Notes: generated from the sequence alone by a model not told the origin. Positions 1 through 13,624 are shown, counted from the first letter of the stretch. The stretch is DNA of 64,000 nucleotides from Dicyema japonicum (GCA_011109175.1 RDEW01000064.1:145270-209269); one strand, 5' to 3'. Translations and numbers: made by a program.

Positions 1-1975
1 TTGTTATTTCACATTTCGATATATTCAACTGAAGACCCACCTCGGACAGCGCGGGGAAGTGTATTCATGTTTATTGAATAGTTGAAAATCACTGTGATTG
101 CATTAATCGCAATAGGTCCAAGGTGTTTTTGTAAAATACAAAGGATAGAATCAGGCCCACATGAGAGGGAAGAATTCTTCGACTTCAAACCCTCTGAATG
201 GGGATAAAGTTAATCAGCTGTGTTCTTTTCGCTCTTATTAGATATAAAGAAAGCCCATCCGTTTTCCTGAAAGGTTTGTGGCTTATACTGGCGTAATATT
301 TGATGAGCTTGCTAAAACTGTGTTAATCAATCTGTTCTCTTTTAAAATTTCCTTTTGGGCCAAATTGTTTAATTTTTCTCCATATCTGATAAACCGCTAG
401 TCTGATAAATCGTCACTTACAAAATACAACTAAATTGTCTAAAATTAAAAATCTACACATTAATAAATAATAATATACATCTCCAGCTATTAGTTATCTT
501 AAAAACGAGCTTTTTTTGTCCCTCAGATAACCAACATTTCCATCAAAAAAACGTAAATACTGTATTACCATATTTGCCAGTGACCCCCCTACTATTTACT
601 TTGTAACGCTGTGATATTACGCGCCGAGAGAGAATAGAAACAATGAACACCCTTGTGATTTATTTTTAGTTAAGAAACAACAAATTAGAATTAGCTTAGT
701 ACCGTCGGCTAAGCAGGAAAAAACAACAGTGAATCTAGACTTTTTATGGTCTGTTGTTCTCACGAGAACAGTTTTTTTACCTTTGGAAGATAGTTTTCGA
801 TGTAGGCTTATCAAACCATATTCCAATTTACGATAACTCATTTTTTTTCTCATTTTGATTACGATGGATTGAAAGAGTTATCTTTTCCTCTAAATCTTCA
901 GGCAGTTTCTGAACATCAACTTATAGTTCTCTGTCGTATCACAAGGTCATTTCTCTTTAAAAATCGTGAACATCAACTTATAGTTCCTTTGAAATCGGTA
1001 ATCTTTCTTTGTTCGGCACAAGCCAAACCTCGCAGACGAATCATATTTCTTGTGACGACTAACCCACACTTTCTTCGACCCAGCATACAAGTTCTTGTTC
1101 AAGTGCTGGTTACTGGCAGCGTTTCCTCTATTAGCAAATTTGTTTCATCACTGATAGCTGTGTTGCATTGCGTTTCCAATCTCTTACTAGTTTCTCATTT
1201 ACGCCAAACTTTCTTGAGGCACTACAGTTGTTACCTTCTTCGGCAAGGTTTACAACTTGCAGTTTGAACTTGGCAGAGAATTTCATGATTGAATGTTTAC
1301 CATTCACTTCAATAATTAGATTGATCTTTGCAAGAATTTTTTGTGAAGAGTGTAGTAATCACATCACATTAAAGCGATGAATACGAAGTTGAATTTCATG
1401 ACTCGGTGTATAAGTCAAGGTCGATTTTTTAGGTTGATTTGTGATCAAAAAAGGTCGAATTATACACCGACACATTTTTTATGGAGCGACATTCACATCA
1501 TGGAGCACACATATTATACCCAAGAGACTGGACACGACATGTGGTTATGCCAGTGGACGCAACTATGGACTTATCTGCTCTTCTTGCAGCGACTTTTTCC
1601 ACCTTGATGCATAAAAATGCCTCAGCGGGATGCATGCTCGCTCTGCTTGTGGAACTGCAGTGTCTGCATGGGTACTGGTCGGAAAACTTAGACGATCATT
1701 CCAAACGAGCCCGTCGAACCGAATGAGCCTCTGGGCCTAAATGATATGGACAACCTCTTGCTCTTCTTGTCGGATCTAAGGAAAGCCAGGAAGATTCCAA
1801 TCAGGATCCCAAGTAGGGGTGATAAAGTTAATATTTTATATTAAAATTAAACAAATTCTGTTTTTTCATTATTTTTAAACGTACTCCCTTTATTATTATT
1901 GTTAAATTTTTTTAATTTTATTTTTTTAATTATTTCAATAAATTATTATTTTACTATTAAATAAATATTAAACAT
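1..1975. other. AT-rich stretch without a recognised gene
   Basis: I recognise nothing in this stretch. Short open frames at 869-1267 and 1481-1726 (plus) have no motif I can place. Another frame around 1576-1620 reads a C-x2-C...H run like part of a zinc finger, but it breaks at once. From about 1815 to 1975 the sequence is almost only A and T. Confidence 0.4.
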
Positions 1976-1976
1976 C

Positions 1977-2720
1977 ATGTGGTTTACACGTTTTTGGATG
2001 CCACTTATTTCTAAGTCTTCTCTGATTAAATTAGCATTAATTGTTAACGACTTTCCAAGAGAATTTCAATTACAAAATAACCATGAGTTATGTAAACTAT
2101 GTTTAACGACAATGAAGTACTTTGTTAACTTTCACAGGTTGTCAAGGAAACATAAAAATTCCGTTGGTAAGGATTTTTTGATGATATAGATAGATCGCAT
2201 GACAACATTTAGCCAACAAAAATTAAATAAATCTAAAATTGAAAACTTGGATTTGAAGGTGACAAGGTTCTTCTGAAATGTGACATTCCGCTTAACAAAT
2301 CATCAATGCCTTTGTTCATTGATCTTTTCAAATGCAACCAAATTTCCCTTCCTTTGCAATCGCAAGCAAGGAACTGTGCCAAATATTTTACAAATGAATA
2401 CATAGCTTCATTAGGGGCATATTTAAGTATTTCATCGAATTTTATTTTCTAGAGAACAAAAAAAATTTGCGATAACCGATGAAACTCAAATTATTTTACA
2501 TAATTGTTCAATGGAGGTCAGGAAATCTTATCCAGAAGTAGATGATGTGATAGCTTCCGAAATTGGAATTCCTTCCAAAGTCGTATTGACGAGATGGGTA
2601 CCTGCTTGAAGGCTACATTTTTTATTCAAAAATTTTAATCCCAGTAATTAACATTTTTGAGTTAATTGAGGATGAAGGCATTTTAGTAACTTGAATGCAT
2701 TGAAAAGTGAAAAAATAGAA
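1977..2720 (+). mobile_element. hAT-type DNA transposon remnant
   Basis: The first frame reads a zinc-finger-like C-x2-C ... H-x5-H stretch (residues about 38-58) of the kind found at the start of BED/TTF-type hAT transposases. Further on, near 2550-2610, another frame reads PSKVVLTRWVPA, which resembles the conserved TRWG(S/T)W block of hAT catalytic domains. The same block is seen at 18490-18762. The frame is broken by many stops and shifts, so this is a dead copy. Terminal repeats were not found. Confidence 0.5.
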
Positions 2721-3154
2721 CAGAGCTTATGAGCATAACTATTCACATATTCCAGGTTGTTCATATATAGTAATTAATCACAAAAAAATATTACAATTTG
2801 GAAATAACGAGTCCACAATATAGTACGCATATTCGACGCTTAGTGCAATAGATTTTGGGAAAGATGAAACAGGGGTTAAAAAAAACAATATTTGGAGAAG
2901 AGAATTTTGGAAAGTGACCTAACTAAAATTATTAATATGGAATGTAATAATGTCTCTCCTGAAGATTATTCGTTCCTTCTGAATTGTCAGCCATCCTCGG
3001 CAACTGTCGAATGATGTTTTTCGCAATTCAAGAGTTTTTTGAAGACAAACAGAGATTTTTTGTACACGAAATCTGGAAGATAATGTAATGTCCATTTTCA
3101 ATAAATAGTCTTTAAAACAACATTTGTTAATTTTTTTAATTTTAAGGTTAAAAA

Positions 3155-3785
3155 ATGTTTGCGCTAATCCCAAGAACTATCCAGATCCCCGCGGCTACAT
3201 GCCTGGTCTCTGCAATTGACGACGCTCTCACGTCCGACGAACAAGAGGCCTGGCTAAAACTCCTCAGTCGGTATAAGGAACGAATACAAGGTGTTTTTTG
3301 GACAGAAAGACGAACAAAATACACACATTGGGGTCAAGTTGGACATCTGCAATGCCTTCAATTCACTGCGAAGGGATCAAATTTTAGAAATTACAAGCAA
3401 ACGAGCCCCGGAACTTATTCCACTCGTCTACCTCGCTTACTGAACCAATTCTTCACTGGTTTTTTATTTTATTGAACCAAAAAAACTACCGTCATATTCA
3501 AAATAACAAAATCCAGATGATCCCAGCCTCCCTCAACAGTCTCCACATCTTTTCTCAGTGTTCCGACTGCGTTCCTTCGCATTTCCGATATGGACGGGGT
3601 CCGCATACTCATTTTCGGGGACAAGATTATCTGTTTGGAGACTGGAGTCCAACAAGGGGACCCAATTGGTTCACGATGAAATTGTCCGCTCTATCAACAA
3701 AGAACTAAACCTCTGGCATCTTGATGACGCTGTGTACATATTTGTATGAGTACATATATGACGCTGTGTACATGTAGTAACACAG
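3155..3785 (+). mobile_element. LINE reverse-transcriptase fragment (WHLDDA type)
   Basis: Joined frames read a QQGDP block (around 3645-3665), typical of RT domain 4, followed by IVRSINKELNLWHLDDAVYI, where WHLDDA stands in place of the usual (F/Y)xDD catalytic box of domain 5. Upstream, 3155-3470 is an open frame of 106 codons that may be the preceding RT or linker region. Several frameshifts separate these pieces. The W(Y/H)LDD(G/A) form goes in my experience with LINEs that end in a zinc knuckle and a PD-(D/E)xK-like C-terminal domain, many copies of which lie elsewhere in this window. Confidence 0.55.
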
Positions 3786-3789
3786 TCAT

Positions 3790-4200
3790 TCCTGAGTATA
3801 AAAGTTTATTTTTTTAATTTCATAGAAAATGAGAGATCGGATGATGTTTTTCCAAGAACATCATAAGATTTTTATGTGGAACATATTTCGAATGTTTCAG
3901 GTATTTATTGTATAAAGTCTGCTAGAAAACTTAGATTCAAAACATTTTGATCTTAATTTTTCTCAGCAAATCTAAATTCATCCTATTTTAAGCGGATGAA
4001 CAAAAAAATGAACGTTCATTTAACAAAGTATGATATTTGTATTGGAAGTGAGGTATTTTTAGTGAATATATTTAGATACGAGTTTTAAAGGATTATGGGA
4101 CAAATTGAAGCTCCATATGAAGAGCCAAGTAAAATTACTCAAATTTTGTCAAAAAACCGAATAGAGGTTTATTTACGTTTTTATCACAGATTAAGGCAGG
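3790..4200. other. Non-coding, AT-rich
   Basis: No open frame or motif recognised. A small imperfect repeat of 'acgctgtgtacat' lies at 3728-3770. Confidence 0.4.
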
Positions 4201-4204
4201 ATCA

Positions 4205-5285
4205 GGAGAATTTAAAATAGTCAACTAGTCGAGTCAAGAAAATCCAGACTTAAAAAAATACATTCTTTGATTAGAACCCAATTAGTGTTAATTTGATATG
4301 ACATGTCGTAAATTCTTTGATTTTTGATAAGAAATGACAAGTGATGTGATTGACAGGTGAAATGTAACCAGCATGGATGGGTAACCCGTGCGGGACGAGA
4401 CATATTATGATTTAATTAATATCCTGGTTGGACAAATAAATCACAGCTATACTCTCGTCTCTGAAAGAATAGTTTCATTTCAAAAAACGAGGAGAGAAGG
4501 AATCGAATTTGATAGGTGTTAAAGAACGGACGGTTTTCCTCAGATTCATGCAGAACGACGTAAGCATTATAATAATTAATCATATAAGGACTTAAATTAG
4601 TAGCTTCACTCACACACGATTACTCTCATAATGAAGAGGATGTTCGAACAGTAGAGAACGATGATGGGATCACTGACTCTATAAGGAACACCTTCATTTT
4701 ACTGCGAATACTGCAATATAAGCAAAAGGAACCCATATAATAGAATGTTCTTACCAGAAGGGTAACTCTTTTTGAAAGACTGCGAAACTGATGAAAACAC
4801 TCCCTGAGGACGAGGACGTTTATCTTCCCTACCCATAAACAACACAGTAAAACGAAGCACAAAATTAATAAAAACCAACCATAACCCCTCTCTAGAACAC
4901 CAATTGGAGTGATCCTCTATCAAATACTCCAAAACATCACCAAACGGAACTGGATCTTTCTCCACAAACTTACAGGTACACAATGACAGCTTGAATCACA
5001 CAAGTTCAACTTGAAAATGAAATGAGCACCACATCTACGCCACGAACTCCAGCACCCCAATGAATCTCCGTCTTATACGAACCTGTATCGGCCAAATCAT
5101 AACTAAAGTGTAGTTCGGAATATAAATCAGTGGGGAAGTTCTCAGAAAGATGATATTCTAGAAATTCTTTTGAATAATTAAATCCAAGTTGTTCCGTTGA
5201 CTCAAATCCTTGAAATCCAGTATAAAAAACACTCCTAGGGGATAGTAACGAAGAAAGCTTTATTTCTACATTCTACCTGACATAG
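4205..5285 (-). CDS. Unidentified short-intron gene (partial)
   Basis: I do not recognise the protein. On the minus strand successive frames read like real coding sequence: GFQGFESTEQLGFNYSKEF ... YKTEIHWGAGVRG (about 5205-5050), then KFVEKDPVPFGDVLEYL (about 4975-4920), then further open pieces to about 4420. The breaks between pieces carry GT...AG candidates in the size range of the introns in the identified genes, for example a 22-nt GTTCCT...GCAG that ends near 4710 and a 29-nt GTAGAT...CAAG near 5020. Start and stop are not fixed. The absence of transposon motifs and the intron pattern suggest a cellular gene. It could also be a pseudogene. Confidence 0.4.
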
Positions 5286-5348
5286 TTTCACTAGTGATTG
5301 TGCAGGTATCAATTATTTTGCAAAGTGTTCTCAAAAGTTCTCATACAA

Positions 5349-5990
5349 CTAAGTGATCTCAGACCGACAAAGGAGAGGACGTGTCCGGCAGGGTCGAGAA
5401 TCCTGAACAGCTCTTCTTATTCGACATGGTATCGGCTTAAAATTTATGTATGATTGTAGATAATTCGACAGTGTATGGAATAGAGGGCAGCTCGGTAAAC
5501 TAGCCTCTTTTAAGAGTTTCCGTTGTAATTCGATTAAGAAATTTTCAATGGGCTGAATTTTGTGTTCTGGTCTAATTAACCTTATTGCGGTCTCCTCGAT
5601 TGCGGATAGTTTCAATGAGGAGGATCGTGAAATCTGTATTGCCCACGAAGGACTTGCATACGTCATCGTTGGCCGGATAAATTGTTCATAAATCGTGCCA
5701 AGGGTCCCAGTTCTGTCTCTAAGTGTTTTTGAGAGCATTTTTAAAATTCTCATTTTCTTCAGAGCAGAAGTTACTATGTTCTCAACATGTCGGATAAAGG
5801 TGAGTCCCTGATCAAAGGTGACTTCCAGAATCTTCGGTGTTTTGTTAATAGGAATAGCCTCATTCTTCATAAAGATTTCTGGTTCGACACAAAGCTGTCT
5901 TTTGTAAGTGGTAAACAGTGTGACAGAGGACTTTGTTGCTGATGCGTCGCGTCTCCGCTTCGAGAGCCATAGTTCCAGCTTGTCAAGCAT
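5349..5990 (-). mobile_element. LINE (jockey/CR1-like) RT C-terminal half
   Basis: This is a 213-codon open frame on the minus strand. It begins after the catalytic core of a reverse transcriptase and runs through the thumb region: L-x2-W...TKSSVTLF, then PKILEVTFDQGLTFIRHVEN, then IRPTMTYASPSWA, in the order seen in jockey, CR1 and related non-LTR elements. The upstream RT domains and the 3' tail are missing, so it is a truncated copy, although the frame itself is clean over 640 bases, suggesting it is not very old. A related piece lies at 15262-15960 (plus). Confidence 0.75.
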
Positions 5991-5994
5991 TTGT

Positions 5995-6955
5995 TGAGCG
6001 GACTAAGTCGCTGATTAAATACTTCTGTCCGTAGAGGCAAGAATGGTATAGTGGCATAGGAGAGGATCAGACAGTTTTAATTAAAAGTTTATTAACATAA
6101 AAATAAAACTGCAATAAATTAGAGAATGCGACGAGAATTGGTAATTGAATTATGATTCACTAAAAACAATTATAAATTATAAAACTTAAATACACTTATT
6201 TATAGTTTTTTGCATAAATTATCAATATCTCGTCAAATCGTTGACAACGTCACTTGCATTAATATTTTTAAAATTTTACCGTTTGTTGTATTTCATATTA
6301 TGCAGCGTAGAAAAACTTGTTTCGCATAAATTTTTCGTTGAAAATTGTAAAATAATAGACAGTCTTTGTGTAGATAATCTGGGATATATGTTACTAACAT
6401 ATATTCAGAATTCTCCAATTTTTACTCCAACACTATTGATTTTATGAATCGATCATTAAACAGTTCAATAAGTTCTTCAATCTCTTCAACAGATAAGTGT
6501 TTTGACTCTGACAGAAAGAATGATTATCAAGTTTTCGCCAATGATATTAGGTTTCAGTTATTTTACTATCAATTGCTTTGGTATCAATAAAATCACACTT
6601 TTAACACATTTGGCACACCTAAAAAATACCATTGTCAAAATCGAACGTGGACAACAGTCGCACATTACACACAAGTGATTCTCCTCTCTCAAACTAGCGC
6701 CCACGAGGAATGACACAAAACGATCATTTGTCTCACAAAAGCTAGTAATAGGTGTCTTCTTTCTTTATACAATCTTCCGGGTGTTTTCACGTGATCACGG
6801 TTAATCACAAAAGCAAGCACAAATGACACAAAATAAATAAAAATAAATCAGAGATTTAAACAAGTCAAGTCCCTGTGCTGTGTAGCATCAATTAATCTAC
6901 TAATATCATCCTTAACTGAATAAGGGATATCCCAAGCACATTAAGAGTACGCATA
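5995..6955. other. AT-rich non-coding stretch
   Basis: No gene recognised. The open frame at 6241-6447 has no motif I know and is AT-driven. Confidence 0.4.
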
Positions 6956-6959
6956 AATC

Positions 6960-8020
6960 TCCTCAACAGCAAATTTATGTTCCATACTCTACAATAACAA
7001 AAATATTACAATGAGCCAAATCCACGTGTTAACATGGCACACCAGAGTGAAATTATCTTCCACCAGTTTACTCATCACGACAAAAAATCTCTGCAACACA
7101 CGATAAGAAGCGGATGGAAGCATAGTCAATGCCACTTGCAAAGCGGAGAGATTCTTAGCCAACAAACAGGCCTTAATGACGCACCCACAGGCAGAGGGTA
7201 TAACCTCCTCAAACACCAGCATTCTATAGTAATTGGCAATAAAGGAGAACATAGTCTCAATCATCTCAAAGCTCAGATTAAGGACATCTACAAAATAACC
7301 AGTCAATACTACTTTTAATCAACTCCCAATAATTGGCATCCAACAATCGGGGGAGACTGGTGTCACAGTAATCATTGACTCCTTTAATAACCCCCATTTG
7401 TTGGCAATTGTCAATATAATGCATATTGTCCATCATTTTACGTCAATCCACTACCTCTTCTATGATATTCAGAGAATTTGTTAGTACTTGATCATCACCT
7501 CCCTTCAGTTCCTTCCACAGACTACAATGAGTACATAAAGTACAAGTCCACACAAACGTCCCCATATAATAGCTCAATTTGCCTGGGGGTGAGTACTGCA
7601 CAGTTAATCTGATTTTTTGTGGGCACGGAGAGTGTCATCATTGAAACTATCAAATCTTCGGTCTGGTTGCTGAGAGTACTGATATTCCTCTCACATCCGA
7701 AACTGGAATATATAAAGAATTTCGCCTGTAGAGAGTATCCCCATCTGAAAAGGGAGCACAGTAAGATTTATTGACGGGTACTATGATTCCACATTGGAGG
7801 TACTTTTCTAGTAGTTTGACCACCTTTGAACTGTGGAATGAGAATTGACTAAACCGAGGGAATCAACGTCTGTAGAATGGACACTCGAAAATCATAAAGT
7901 GATGGAGATGGTGAACAGCATCATTCCCATTAAAACAGTTTAAATAGATCTTCCATTTGCTCCTGTATATTCTCAGCGGTAGTGTTGTCTTTAGTTTTGC
8001 CACCAATGACAATCACTATG
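6960..8020 (-). pseudogene. DEPDC1/DEPDC7-like gene (DEP plus RhoGAP-like), one in-frame stop
   Basis: Minus-strand frames align in order with the DEPDC1/DEPDC7 (LET-99-like) family. The DEP domain is at about 8000-7730 (LNCFNGNDAVHHLHHFM ... SSKVVKLLEKYLQ ... GDTLYR). Next comes a linker with LTPRQIELLYGDVCVDL and WKELKGGDDQVLTNSLNIIEE. A RhoGAP-like helical domain without an obvious catalytic arginine finger follows (FIANYYRMLVFEEVIP ... SALQVALTMLPSASYRVLQ, about 7280-7090). Frames are joined by tiny introns: 7703-7725 (23 nt, GC...AG), 7522-7543 (22 nt) and 7288-7312 (25 nt), and probably a 36-nt one in the DEP domain. A TGA at 7443-7445 lies in frame; the partial copy at 20.3 kb has GGA there. 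DEP proteins of this family act at the cell cortex or membrane. The 5' start is not fixed. Confidence 0.65.
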
Positions 8021-8024
8021 CTTT

Positions 8025-10115
8025 AATTTATAATAGAAACAATTTTTGTAGCTATTTGACTATTATTTCAATGTCTTGTAAAATCCATACGTATAATCGC
8101 CGGCAATTTATTTATAATTTAAATTTAATTTTTTAAATATTTTTTTAATAATTTTATTTAATATTAATTTGTCAATCTATTTTTTTTAAACTTAGAACTT
8201 ATTCCTTGGTGGCTAATTCGTACAGGGATTTTAGGGATTTGCCTAGCGCCAGTTCGTAAACAGCCATAGGTTCGGTAAGGAAAGAGAAGTATTTCTTTAG
8301 AGCAGTGGTTCCCAAATAGAAAGGCCGTAGATAACCTTCGACCAGGAAGAATTGAACTCACGGATAATTGGTTTTATGTATTTTTAAAATCATTTGTGCT
8401 TTTTTGTGAACTGTCCCTTCATTATAAAGTTTTTTAGTTCTGTCCATTTAACAACCCCCCTATTGACGGATTATTTAAAACAGTCGATATTGAAAATCAA
8501 TTATTTTTGAAAAAATGAATGCCTAAATTAACTTTATATAAGTGAAGCCTCTGACACGTGATCATACAATTTTGGCCGGACTGATTTGAACACAGATACT
8601 TTGCAATTTCACACTCTTTGTTGAGTTCATAAATTTTGGTTTCTGATGTCTCTCATATTCGCCACCTCGTCTTGCAGACTTGTGCCTGCAGCAGCGGGTT
8701 ACGAGAGATGAACAGTTTTAAAGAATCTCGAAGGGAATAGTTTTCAAAGTAGACGACTACATCTAAAATTCAAAATTAGCAAAACAGGAAGTTTTTTAAA
8801 GAATTTGTGAAAAAACCGGAATCCTAATGACATTTCCGAAATTCTCAAAAGCATCTCGTACATACAGGAAGTGCATTGGTTTCCGGGACGAGCAGAGAGC
8901 ATAGATGGGGCCGGGATCATTGAGGGCCATGTATTTCCTTTTAATTTGTTGGTGATTTTTCGTTCAAATAAATAAACTGATTAGAATCTTTATCATAGGT
9001 ATTGCCGACAACAATGGTCTTACTGAGCGTTTTGAAAAAAAATTTTCGTTTCAAAGTTGAGTCGCGTCGTAAGACGATCCTGACTTTGTTAGCGACACCT
9101 TTACGCATTCTCTCGTACGCTCTAGAAATTTCGGAACCGATTGTGATGAAACAGAAGCGATCTCCGAGGGCGAGAGTTTCTTCAACATCTACCTTTAATA
9201 AAACGATTTTTTAATTTCTAAAAAATATAAATTTGTAAGCAATTCTCGTGATAAAGTGCATTCTTTTTTACTATTTGTATTGAAAGTGCTCTAACATTCA
9301 TATCTTTTCTCGACTGTTTTTTCCATTACTTTTTGCTATTAACGAAGGATGAGCTTAATCGAAGTGTTCTCTTAAGGTTGCGTATTTTTTCCTCTAGCGA
9401 ATTAGGTTCATCGTGTCACTTAGCCTAAATAATTGAATACTTCTCTTCCTCTAGTAGGAGAAGCTCAATGGCTGGCCAGAATTCAAAAGGATTCTTTCAT
9501 CCAAATAGAGACTGTTCACCTTGCTCAGGAGACCCCTAATGCCTGGTTGAATTCAAAAGGATTCTTCTTTTTATCAAACTGGAGACTATTTCGCTCCCTG
9601 GAGACGTGTTCTGGTTTTAACCATATAGCTGAGGCTCAAATGGAACTCGTCAAGAAAAAACTCACTAACTAGGTGATCTCAGCGTCTAACATTTCACAAA
9701 CTCTCCATAAATGTTGCACTCGCGACTCAACTGCAATCCGAATCTCGATCTTGTTATAAATTTACATAACTCATAATTTGCCTTTAATTATAAAAATATT
9801 ATAAATTGAATAAATAATATTTTTAGACTGGTTAACCAATTATTATAACACGCGCACATGCAATTAGAATGATTTTCTAGTAGTGCAGATATATATACTT
9901 CTTCCGATTTTTTTGTTATTGATTTCGATCTGGTTGTTATCAAAATGATAAAGATTCAACTATTTCGGTAACTTCAATCAAGCAGTATTGCTTCAATAAC
10001 AACAATTCCCCCTTATTTTATTTTTTTCACATGCAGTTCACTATCGAATTATTTTTATACTCCAAGTACAAATTTATTTTTATAAAAACAATGTTAACAC
10101 ATCAATGGAAGGAAT
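8025..10115. other. No recognised gene; unplaced fragments
   Basis: Nothing here can be assigned. Open frames at 9002-9214 and 9433-9672 (plus) have no known motif. 'gagcagtggttcccaa' near 8301 resembles the termini of hAT elements but has no partner that I found. Confidence 0.35.
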
Positions 10116-10124
10116 TCATGAGAC

Positions 10125-10445
10125 CTAATCCATTTTTGTCCCACGTTTTACCCTCGCGGACATCACTTCATTCTTTAGCGGAATAGTTTTCATAATGCAA
10201 TCTTCATCAGAGGATTTGGTCAGGGAGAAATGTAGGAAGATCCTTTTTAACAACTGTGTCGTGCCTGAAGGACTCGTTGTCTCACGGGTGGGATCTGTTT
10301 GACAAGAATTGACCTTCGCTGAAAACTCTATCTTTCGGATTTGAACCCACGACATTTCCATTTTGAATAATCCCGTACAGGCTATTGCTCCATACTTATG
10401 TGAGATATCCACCGAATGCTGTTCTTTTATAATCTGTGTGTTCAT
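10125..10445 (-). repeat. Possible tRNA-derived SINE
   Basis: On the minus strand, GTGGGTTCAAATCCG (about 10350-10336) matches the internal B box (T-arm) of tRNA genes, with an A-box-like stretch about 45 bases upstream. No cloverleaf can be completed and no acceptor stem pairs, so a decayed tRNA-derived SINE fits better than a tRNA gene. It is not the same family as the SINE at 63.5-63.8 kb. Confidence 0.3.
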
Positions 10446-10949
10446 TCTTTAGATTTTATTTTTTGACCATATGTTGCAATAAACATTGGAGGTGGTTTAT
10501 TAAACGATTCAGAGGCATCTCTTAACCACGTATATTCCGAAGGAGTTAATATTTAACAAATACTTAATGTGCCCTATTACAATGATTGTATATATGGATT
10601 AATTTCCGACGTATTGACTCATTACATAATATTAATTTCCAATTGAAATACTAAAAACGTCATTTAGCATGGATAAACCAAATAATATTGCGTTAAATGT
10701 GGAAATAATATTATCTTACTCGGAAATATACAAGTGTCTTCCAATTGATCACTTGCATTAAGACTCATCGTTGTAATTTTATTATTTATTTAACCCCAAG
10801 ACCACCAGGAAACATAGGATTTTAATTTAAATTTTGTTTAATAAATTGTTTTATATTAATTTATTATAGAAAACTAATGTATTAAAATGCACTATATAAA
10901 CAATTCATTGAACCATGAATCTCTTATGCATGTGGTATATAGCGCACAT

Positions 10950-11200
10950 TCATCTCTTGGACAAATGTCTTGAAGATCGAGGATATCCGAAAAAGAGTTC
11001 CCAAAATCATGGAACGCTGGATTTCTGGAGAGTTCCAGCCATCAATGCCTCTTGAAGCCTTGATACGAATGAACTATGGAACCCGCCGTCGTGACTGCGA
11101 AGGTCTAGTCACTCGACCGATACGCGCTTGTGTGGGGTCGAGGGAGCATCGAGCCAAGATGCGGTTCCTGCTAGAGCGTGCTGGGTTCATGTGATTAGTT
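10950..11200 (+). mobile_element. LINE C-terminal fragment
   Basis: An open frame (10970-11194) ends in SREHRAKMRFLLERAGFM. The same ending recurs in decayed form on the minus strand at 62.46-62.64 kb and as EEHREKIRSLLESSG at about 15.9 kb behind a recognisable RT. This is therefore the last part of a jockey/CR1-like LINE protein with the RT lost. Confidence 0.5.
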
Positions 11201-11204
11201 AGTA

Positions 11205-13000
11205 AGATCTAAATCTATGTAATAACGCGGAACGAAGTTCAAGCTGTATTATCACGTTATCCATTCCGAAATAACATGTAATAACTATATATTTCCCCCT
11301 CTATGCATTTGGGGACAATTGATCAGTAGGCTAGTTGTCCCTTTGCCTTATCAGAATTTCCATTAATAAATTTTGCGACCAATCTACCAAAATGTCTTAT
11401 CCTCCATAAAATTGAATTTTATCAACCAGACATAGAATTCAAATATATTGAACTAGAAAAACATCGTCATAGTCATAATGAAAAAACTCAGGTGATCCCA
11501 GCCTACCTCAGCAGTCTTTGCAAGATTGGACTTGAAGGAAATGCCGTCCAAGGAGAATTTCTTTGGATGGTTGTTGACTAATGGGACTTTTTTTAGTAAC
11601 AATAACAATTTTTTAACAAAGAAGTTGAGGAGTTTTCTCGAGGGTATTACTTACGAGTCCTACCATAAGGCATAGACTCCACACCAAGACCCTTCCGCTT
11701 TTTTAAAATTTTTTTTTCAGAACGTTTTGCCCAGTTTTAATTTGTGTCCTGGATCCTTGATTTCCTCCTGAAAGCATAGATCCGACCCTCCACAATCCTA
11801 TAATCAGTTCTAAAGCTTGTCTTCGTACTCTTCGGCAGTCTATCAGTTTTTTGATTAAGGAGACTTACTGGCCGGTCGCCTTGTCTGCTCTAGAAGCGAT
11901 AAGATCTTCTCCCTCTTGTGAGCCAAGAACCACCCTTCGACCCATAAAGTAGGCTAGGGAGAATAGCTCCCTTGAAGATGAACGGCTGACTTGTAACTTT
12001 CGTGTACTTCCTTCTTTCCCTTTCGTCGTCCATGTAATATCCTGCGTGTCCATAGTTGACCCCCAGATAGCTCAGACTCGTGCATTGTTTACTCTCAAAG
12101 TGTATTATCGTTTTAGGTATTTTTTCATATTATTTATTTGGATTTCACATGATTTTTCAGCAGAGGGCCCACACACTAACAATTCATGCTCAGTAGAGTC
12201 AAAAGGGAAGAGGATGAACAGAAACAAACAAAAAATCTTCAATTCAAGTAGCCACATAAATCGACTCTATCATTGGCGGCACGTGGCATAGTTGAGTATT
12301 AAAATACATAGGATTTCCAAAATCAAGCATCATTGCTCTGAATAAATTTCACACATTTTAATTTTAAAATATTAACTGATGTGAATTGATTAAGTCCGTC
12401 TCAAATAATTCGTCTCCTCTTAGAGCCAGGCCTACCCCTACATTAAGGCTCTTTGTACTAAATAGTTTGGCTCGTCATGGAATGAGTATTTAATTCCTTA
12501 ATTTCATCGTTCAAACGTCAAATAAGCAGCATCCCCCAATCGGTTGGATGTTTTCAAATCCATGGCATCGGGAATTCACTCGACAATGAGAATCTTTGTA
12601 TTGGCAATTCATATCGCTTTGGCTTGGGTGTTCATGAGTTACACCGATGGTTCTTGGAAGATGATTGATAGAAAAGAGTCTTTCGAGGATTTTTCTATTT
12701 CAGTCTTAAAATTATCTTCAGCATTTTTGTAGAGGTCAGAGGGTTTGTTTCAGACATTACAGCTAATTAATGCGGCAATGGAAGATAACCTTATTGAAAG
12801 ATCAAGGAACATCTTTAATCATTGGGACAACTCCCACGTCTCATTTATTGAGTCCATTTGTTTAGTATAACAAGGTGTTAGACCTCTGAGTCGACAGAAG
12901 TAATTTCAGTGCTTACACTCTTATTAATATGTATGTCCCCCTTTTCTTTCTGCCAAATGTTTTCTTTCTGAAATTTCTACTCAACTCAAATAACCCTATC
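11205..13000. other. No recognised gene
   Basis: There are only short frames without motifs (11865-12053 minus; 12046-12291 and 12544-12732 plus). A 'caggtgatcccagcct' box at about 11490 recurs at 3515, 15118 and 62460 and probably marks LINE sequence. Confidence 0.35.
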
Positions 13001-13200
13001 ATTTACAATGAACTCAATTTTTCTGACTCACAATGATATTTGGTTCAGTTCTCAGATACCAGAGAAGGATATACTTCATGTAGTCAAGCTTTAGGACAGT
13101 ATTTACAATGAACTCAATTTTTCTGACTCACAATGATATTTGGTTCAGTTCTCAGATACCAGAGAAGGATATACTTCATGTAGTCAAGCTTTAGGACAGT
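13001..13200. repeat. Exact 100-bp tandem duplication
   Basis: Bases 13001-13100 are repeated at once as 13101-13200 without a visible difference. This is one of about a dozen such direct doublets in the window. Confidence 0.9.
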
Positions 13201-13624
13201 GTACTGAGTAGTGCAAGTGAAATTTATGAAGAATGATGAGAGTTACCACAATTCCACTATGAGAGCTGACCAGTAAGTGATCTGTAAATTTAGATATGGC
13301 TCATACTCTAAAATTTTGCAAAAAATCAATATTTTCTTTAGTCAAAAGTCCAGTTTTTTTCATAGTCGCAAGCTGAACCACAATGTGATTCTTATTGATA
13401 TTTTTATTGCCTCAGAGAAAGTATAATTTACATAAAACCCAAAAGCTACAAATATTTTATCTAAAATTTGATTTTATCAGTTAAATTGGAAAAATCAACA
13501 AAAATGGGAGAGTAAAGACCAAGTCTAGATGTTAGTAGTATAATTAACAACTATCCATTTGTTGAATCCCATAATTAGAAGACCGATTGGGATTAATGAG
13601 ATCAGAGATAATTTTTGACTTGAA

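Noticed and set aside
5349-5990. A cellular gene because of the clean 213-codon frame
   Set aside because: The block order is that of a LINE reverse-transcriptase thumb region.
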